A DNA stretch of 54,178 nt from Helochares maculicollis. Taxonomy: Eukaryota; Arthropoda; Insecta; Coleoptera; Hydrophilidae. The notes under the pieces were generated by a model. It made no database searches, was not told the origin of the DNA, and was given only the letters and a program-made list of their open reading frames with translations. The stretch spans positions 1 to 54,178 of the forward strand of contig JAWQRO010000123.1 of assembly GCA_033557835.1 (NCBI GenBank). The letters run 5' to 3'. Below are positions 49,108 through 54,178 of this stretch, piece by piece (the stretch's first letter is position 1; every line of letters begins with the position of its first letter). A program made the position numbers and the translations under genes.

Positions 49108-49626
49108 ATGCCAATTTGTGTAAAATGCAACAAGGAAATCGAAGGAAAAATTATAACAGCTCTTGGGAAGACTTATCATCCTGAACATTTTGTGTGTGCT
49201 CAGTGTAAAACTCCGATAACAAGTACTTTTCAAACGAAAGATAATGAGATCTACTGCAACAACTGCTATGAATCCAGATTTCTGGATAAATGTGCAAAGT
49301 GTGATAAGCCGATCAAAGGTACTATCGTCAAAGCTCTGGGCAAATCTTGGCATCCAGAACATCTTTTATGTGGGGAATGCAATAAAGCTATAGGGACAGA
49401 TCCATATTACGAAATAGATAAAAAAGCAATCTGTCAGCCTTGCTACCAAAAGAAAAATGCCCAGATATGTACTGTATGCAAGAAACCTATAGAAGGTAAG
49501 GTTATCATGGCTCTTGAAGAAACTTATCATCCCGACTGCTTTAAATGTTTTAAATGCAATCAGCCAATTACTGAAGATGTTTTTAATATAATCGGAGGAC
49601 ATCCATATTGCACTAAATGCAGTTAA
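49108..49626 (+). CDS. Three-LIM-domain protein, intronless (paxillin-like LIM family)
   Basis: LIM domains bind two zinc ions each and mediate protein-protein contacts at the cytoskeleton, adhesion sites or in the nucleus. The 172 residues consist almost only of three LIM domains. LIM1 ligands are C4, C7, H24, H27, C30, C33, C50 and C53. LIM2 runs from C62/C65 through H82, H85, C88 and C91 to C109/C112. LIM3 has C121, C124, H141, C144, C147, C150, C168 and C171. All ligand positions are filled (H for the fourth ligand in LIM1 and LIM2). The blocks ALGKTYHPEHFVC and ALGKSWHPEHLLC are close to paxillin/leupaxin LIM repeats, without paxillin's LD motifs. Drosophila has comparable small three-LIM proteins. 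The ATG has A at -3 and AATAAA overlaps the stop. A 5-codon upstream frame (ATG at about 49051) precedes it. A TTTGACAG at 49030-49037 could end a leader intron. Function unknown; a retrogene origin is likely. Confidence 0.9.
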   Translation: MPICVKCNKEIEGKIITALGKTYHPEHFVCAQCKTPITSTFQTKDNEIYCNNCYESRFLDKCAKCDKPIKGTIVKALGKSWHPEHLLCGECNKAIGTDPYYEIDKKAICQPCYQKKNAQICTVCKKPIEGKVIMALEETYHPDCFKCFKCNQPITEDVFNIIGGHPYCTKCS

Positions 49627-49631
49627 ATAAA
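49626..49631 (+). terminator. Poly(A) signal overlapping the LIM stop codon
   Basis: AATAAA begins on the last base of the TAA stop. A 3' untranslated region of only about 20-30 bases would follow if it is used. Confidence 0.55.
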
Positions 49632-49639
49632 ATAGTATT

Positions 49640-51120
49640 ATTATTTTTGCATTTTTATTCATTAATGTGTATTAAAAAAATTATTTCTACAAACGATGAA
49701 AATAGTATATACAAATTGGTATTTCAATTATTTGTCAATAAATTGGACTAATTGTCTTGAACTTTAACTCCGCAAATTATTTCATTGTTAATTATTATAA
49801 AAATATTGCTGTGGGGAGAATTCGATTCCCCCAATAAATTATAACTGTTCCTTTCTATAATTAATGACGAGTATATATTTTTAATTCAATAGAGTGATTT
49901 GTTGTTGTCGCGTAGCTTGGCAAATATTATAACATAAAAGCTCTTAGAATGAAGCTTTGTTTTGGTTCTTCAATAGAAAACCGACATATGTGTAGAAAAA
50001 ATAATTCATATCCACAACAGTAAAATAGTAATGCACTCTAACAAGTTTCCAAGTGAGATAGAATATTTAGAAAGGGTATAAAAACTTCAATTCACTTCAA
50101 GGAGGCTTTTAAGTTAGCGAGCTTGAAGACAAGAAAAGGAGTTTTCCATCTTGTTTACCATCTGGACGAAGAGTCGGAGAGAAAGAGAGAATCTGGAGAG
50201 TATAAATATGTGTGTTTGCGGGTGGCACGGCACGGGCACATAGAGGGGCACGGGGCGCACAGGCACAGGCGGCAAAATTCGAATCCCAACAGAAGAGGAT
50301 AGAATCGTATATCAAACACAATAAGATATATGAATCACTGAGACACATTTTATGCAAATTAGCGAAAATCTCATACATACAGATTGCAAGTTGCGCTAAT
50401 GTAGTCATTATTGCCATCCTACTTACGGTGCGGCCAAACGAACTGCTTACAGTTCGCTTTGTAGCATATATCCATATTAATGTTTCCATATTTCATTATC
50501 TCATTCATATGGAAATCTGAAACAATTAGTCAAAATTCCACAGAGTGTTGTGAGAGGAAAATAATCGCGAATCGCCTGTGCCTCGAATCTCCTCGTCTCG
50601 CCTCAGCTTTTTATAAACTGATATTTTTAAATTGAAAATTATTGCGGATGTTTTTTTATGATTTAAGATACTTACTCATAATTTTTATTTGTAATTCATT
50701 AGTTAGAACAATGTTACAATTTGGTTTACAATGTTTCAGTGAATAGTATGTTTCATTAGTTTTTACTGGATATATTTATTTTTGATTATGCTTGTCTTAT
50801 TATCATAAAATTCATTATTTAAAATATTATAAATAATCAATAAACATAGTATTATTTATTGTAAGAAATTTAATATAGAGGTTTGCATTTGTGTGATTCC
50901 TGCAGTCTTGCTTTCAGGTATTACAAGTTAGAGTTTTGCTTTTGTCATTTGGCCATATAGCATCCTTGCTCATTCATGCTTCTGCGAACTCTGCATTCTA
51001 AGACTCTTTTAGTCTACAAAGTTTCTGTCTGACCTAATATTCTATATATTCTTCCTCAGAACTATGTAGATATCCAAATCAATTTTATGTCCAGAATGTT
51101 CCTTAATTTTGTTTTCGATG
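49640..51120. other. Gene-free interval with a GC-rich patch
   Basis: Mostly AT-rich. The patch at 50221-50275 is strongly GC-rich for this window and consists of imperfect repeats of GGCAC/GGGCAC. Open frames on both strands across it (50109-50489 and 50212-50520) look accidental. Confidence 0.4.
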
Positions 51121-51149
51121 ACAGTCGCAATCGTTCAGCACAATAGTTG

Positions 51150-51560
51150 GACAAGGATGAATTATTAAAACACACCCCAAAGCGCAGTTTTCATTAAATA
51201 TAGCTGATGATGAGCTTTTGGTGATCTAGTGGAAGTGCGATCCATTATGAGTTCCTGAAACATGGTTCAGTGATGATAATGCAACTAACTGGAGAAAACG
51301 CAAAAACAAATTAAAAAACAGCTTCGATTGGTCAGCAGACCGACTCCTATCTTACTGCATTAAAAATGTGGACCATATCCTGAGCAAACTACTTTGGCAA
51401 AACTGCAAGACTTGGAAGTGAAACTTCTTTATCAACTTTATTTATTTTATGCTCTTACCTTATGAGAAGATGAATTAGTGATAGAATGAAGTCACTTGCA
51501 ATATCTACGAACATTTTGTAAAATATGCCATTAAACAGTAACCAGTAGACCGGAAAAATG
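51150..51560 (+). mobile_element. mariner transposase remnant, weak
   Basis: The plus strand gives AIHYEFLKHGSVM and preceding residues resembling WWDxxGxIxYExLxxGxTI of the mariner catalytic core, then frame-broken sequence. No DDD residues can be assigned and no ends were found. Confidence 0.35.
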
Positions 51561-51569
51561 TGCATGACT

Positions 51570-52545
51570 TTAGGACTACGCCCTTATCAAAAGAATAATT
51601 AGCTAAGCTACAAGAATGATCTAAGAATTATCAAATTATTACCATAACAAAACTTTAAATGTCATATCTTCTAAAGGCACGTATAGAATAGCATTAATTC
51701 CCAAATAAGACAAAATACTTCCTCTGTGCATACAACCTTTGGGATTAATTCAAATTCAATGATCTGAAATTAATGTGCCAACAAGGAAATGTAACAAATA
51801 AGAGTCACGTGGCAATCCGTGTCCAATTCCCCCACTGGAAACCTTTCATTGTTGCCATTGAACCAATAAGAATCAATTCTGCATGCCTTGTAAGCGCGGC
51901 CAGTTTGAATGCTCCGTAACACAAGATTATATGGGAGAATATGTCCCTCTGATATTCGTTATGTGTTAATAATGATATCTACTTCTGACTCGACATGGGA
52001 ATCTGGATTATTTAATTTTGTTAGGATACACTGGTAGAATATAGCATCCTCTCTATATTTGGGAAATGTTGTTTTAACATAGATTCATTAAAATACCCAC
52101 ATACAAGTTTTGATCTTGTATAGGAAGTATTTTTTCGATATTTAGACTACATTATTATTTTTACACATTTCAGAAATAATTTAAATCGGTGAAGTACTAT
52201 TTTAAACCTTCTAATAAAATAGTATTGTATTCAAAGTGCAAGTATGAAATCAGTTTATTTTAGCTGTTGAGTTACATGATTTCTTAATTAGCAGTGGTTT
52301 AAAAGACTTTATTTCATACCCACCGCCCAAAAAAATCCTACTGATTGATAACGTACATTATTCCTTTATTGGCAGCGAGTTGAACAAAATCAAGTGTTTT
52401 ATTTCAAGTGAAAATAAGCCCGTTGTTACAATACGATGAAGAAACAAGATTTTTCTAGCGATTAATAAAATTCAAACCATCACATTGGCAGATAGTGTCG
52501 TTGTACTATTATATTTTGTATGTTGAAAAAGTATAGGATGTTTCA
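51570..52545. other. No gene seen
   Basis: AT-rich; nothing recognised. Confidence 0.4.
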
Positions 52546-52552
52546 AAAGAAC

Positions 52553-52740
52553 AATATAAAGTTACAAATCACAGATTCAATATTATCAAATCAAAACTTC
52601 GGAATATTAAAATTATGACAGAAACTGCACGTTTATTCAATCATTCCGGTAGTAGTCGTCAAAGAATCTAGTTGGAAATTTAAAATGTTTAAGCAGGCTG
52701 TCGCTGCTACTCAATAAATCCCAATTTAATACGAAAATGC
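52553..52740. repeat. Dispersed repeat, copy B (first part)
   Basis: It begins with the 27 bases identical to copy A (27909-27935). It then has about 80 bases not in copy A, and rejoins at CTAGTTGGAAATTTAAAA. Copy B is thus longer internally, or copy A has a deletion. Confidence 0.6.
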
Positions 52741-52744
52741 ATTG

Positions 52745-53410
52745 TAACAATCGAAATTTATTGTGGATAGCTCGTAGACTTAAATGATAAAAATTGAAAG
52801 TACCAGGACAGTTTTGGGTGGAAAATTAATCAGGTTAGAATTAAAAATACAAAATAAAAACCTAGATTAAAATATTGAAACTATCAAAGGTAAACGCTTG
52901 AAATTATAGCACGAAAACTTTAATATTACCGAATAAGTCGTTAAAGTCAAAATTTAGAGGCTACAGCAATCTTTGATGAAAGAATTAATAAACGAAAAAT
53001 TCCAGAAGAAGCATCTTAGTCAGAGTGTTTACTTCAAAACTTATGAGTAATAGTGAGAGCTACAAAATTCTAATCAATACAGTAAAAACATCGATTTACA
53101 CAACTTAGACTCTTAGTTATTGATACTAATTGATAAAAATGATATAGGTGATTTTTTCTGTCTTAAAATTTTCTTTCTAGAGTCTAAAATTCTTAACTGT
53201 AACAAAACATAATGAGTATTTTATCATGAGTATTAATAATGTTTTTAAAAATTGTTGTTTTATGCACTAAAAGCAAATTGATTAACCAAGAAAGTCATAG
53301 AAATTGATCTGGTACTGAAGTCAGAACAATCTATAGAAATAAAAGTCAAAACGAAATAAGTCTTTAACAGTTTCACATTCCTGTAACGATGAATTCTTAA
53401 ACAATTTCCT
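52745..53410. other. No gene seen
   Basis: AT-rich, with no coding frame; probably body or flank of the dispersed element. Confidence 0.35.
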
Positions 53411-53414
53411 TCTT

Positions 53415-53464
53415 TCTTGGTGAACGAGACTTTTAACACATTTCTTAGTACGAAGAGCTAGAGT
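53415..53464. repeat. Dispersed repeat, third copy of the terminal unit
   Basis: Matches the units at 28020-28070 and 28183-28233 (GGTGAAYRAGACTT...AACACAYTTCTTAGTACGAA). It ends just before the retrotransposon fragment. Confidence 0.5.
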
Positions 53465-53524
53465 TTTGTATTCTTGCTATGACGAATGGTAACACCTCTC
53501 CTTTTTTGCTTGGAGTCGTACTGG

Positions 53525-54082
53525 AAGGTGCATAAAGAAAAACCATTCCTAACTTACGGCTGCGAAACCTGGACTCTTAATGCAGCCGTTACAAATAAGT
53601 TAGCCACTACCCAAAGATCAATGGAAAGATCAATGTTAGGCATTACAAAGAGAGATAGAAAAAGAAACACATGGATTAGAGATAAGACCAAAGTAACAGA
53701 CATAGTCCAAAGAGTCAAATCCCTGAAATGGCAATGGGCGGGATACATAGCAAGAAGAACAGACAATAGATGGACAACAAAAATAATAGAATCGTATCCC
53801 AGGAGTATTAAGAGACCCAGCAAACGCCCCAAAGACAGATGGGACCGAAACATCAGAAGACTTGCAGGAACAACCTGGTTCAGGCTAGTCGGAGACCGCA
53901 ATAAATGGAATTTGCTGGAACAAGAATACACACGGCAAGTGGTAGGGATAACCACGTAAAAATACACTAAGACATCCCCTCTTCATAAGAAGTAGAAGCA
54001 CGCAAACAACATTGTTAACTAATTAATTATTTAAGGAGGCCTCACCTTGAAATACAGGTTGATATGGCTGATGATGATGATA
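53525..54082 (+). mobile_element. 5'-truncated non-LTR retrotransposon 3' end (RTE-like)
   Basis: The open frame to 53959 carries the conserved C-terminal region seen after the reverse transcriptase in RTE-type elements: LTYGCETWTLNAAVTNKL, QRSMERSMLGI, IRDKTKVTDI, LKWQWAGYIARRTDNRW and W...L...Y at the end. The reverse-transcriptase catalytic motifs and the endonuclease are absent, as expected for 5' truncation during insertion. After a 110-base 3' untranslated stretch comes the tail GGCTGATGATGATGAT at 54067-54081, a trinucleotide repeat typical of this group rather than poly(A). The left boundary is approximate. The open frame upstream of about 53549 is probably host sequence. Confidence 0.8.
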
Positions 54083-54178
54083 TACATATATTTATAAGTA
54101 TTACTAAGCTTGTTCTACATAAAAGCAGAGTTAGATAACTTTGTTGAAATGTTTTTAAATAATACATACATACATATA

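Noticed and set aside
49084..49662. Two open frames on the minus strand opposite the LIM gene
   Set aside because: Antisense shadows of a cysteine-rich coding region; no recognisable domain.
49812..49836. GGGGAG...TTCGA...TTCCCC, resembling a tRNA T-arm
   Set aside because: No matching acceptor, D-arm or anticodon arm can be folded in the preceding 60 bases.
1..54178. CRISPR arrays, prophage, operons or toxin-antitoxin pairs
   Set aside because: No regularly spaced identical repeats, no closely packed co-directional genes; introns and poly(A) signals show this is animal DNA.

Overview
This is AT-rich eukaryotic DNA from an insect, most likely a fly. I infer this from sparse genes, short GT-AG introns, AATAAA poly(A) signals, many mariner remnants, a 3' fragment of an RTE-type non-LTR retrotransposon with a trinucleotide tail, and proteins of insect type. 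Nothing bacterial or viral is evident: no operons, Shine-Dalgarno sites, CRISPR array, tRNA or rRNA.

Only three protein genes are well supported. (1) 11994-12986 (-) is the first coding exon of a secreted protein. It has a signal peptide, a furin-like site and a domain resembling TIMP/agrin-NtA OB folds. My best guess is the insect neuregulin-like EGF-receptor ligand vein; the exon ends at a clear splice donor and its remaining exons are not visible. (2) 33399-34847 (-) is an intact, intronless 482-codon relative of UDP-N-acetylhexosamine pyrophosphorylase that has lost the nucleotide-binding signature. (3) 49108-49626 (+) is an intronless 172-codon protein made of three complete LIM zinc-binding domains.

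The most unusual region is 28.34-30.0 kb (-). It is a tandem array of about ten short exon-like units (about 75-107 nt), each separated by a short intron-like spacer (59-66 nt). Several spacers keep perfect GTAAG donors and TTTTAG acceptors and resemble one another closely, while the exons have diverged and some junctions have decayed. It looks like a gene, or recent pseudogene, built by repeated duplication of exon-plus-intron units. I do not recognise its product.

Layout: 0.6-1.5 kb, two facing mariner fragments; 5.3-7.9 kb, three more; 9.9-10.8 kb, a longer decayed mariner; 12.0-13.1 kb, the secreted-protein exon and a TATA-like box; 13.1-22.9 kb, gene-poor DNA; 22.9-25.3 kb, three weak exon candidates; 27.9-28.3 kb, a dispersed repeat; 28.3-30.0 kb, the mini-exon array; 30.3-30.6 kb, a direct repeat with a hairpin; 33.4-34.8 kb, the UAP-like gene; 34.9-44.4 kb, mostly empty; 44.4-46.1 kb, a mariner and a second truncated copy end to end; 49.1-49.6 kb, the LIM gene; 51.1-51.6 kb, a mariner fragment; 52.5-53.5 kb, another copy of the dispersed repeat; 53.5-54.1 kb, the RTE end. 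I see no evidence that the genes act together. All assignments rest on reading the sequence; no database search was run.
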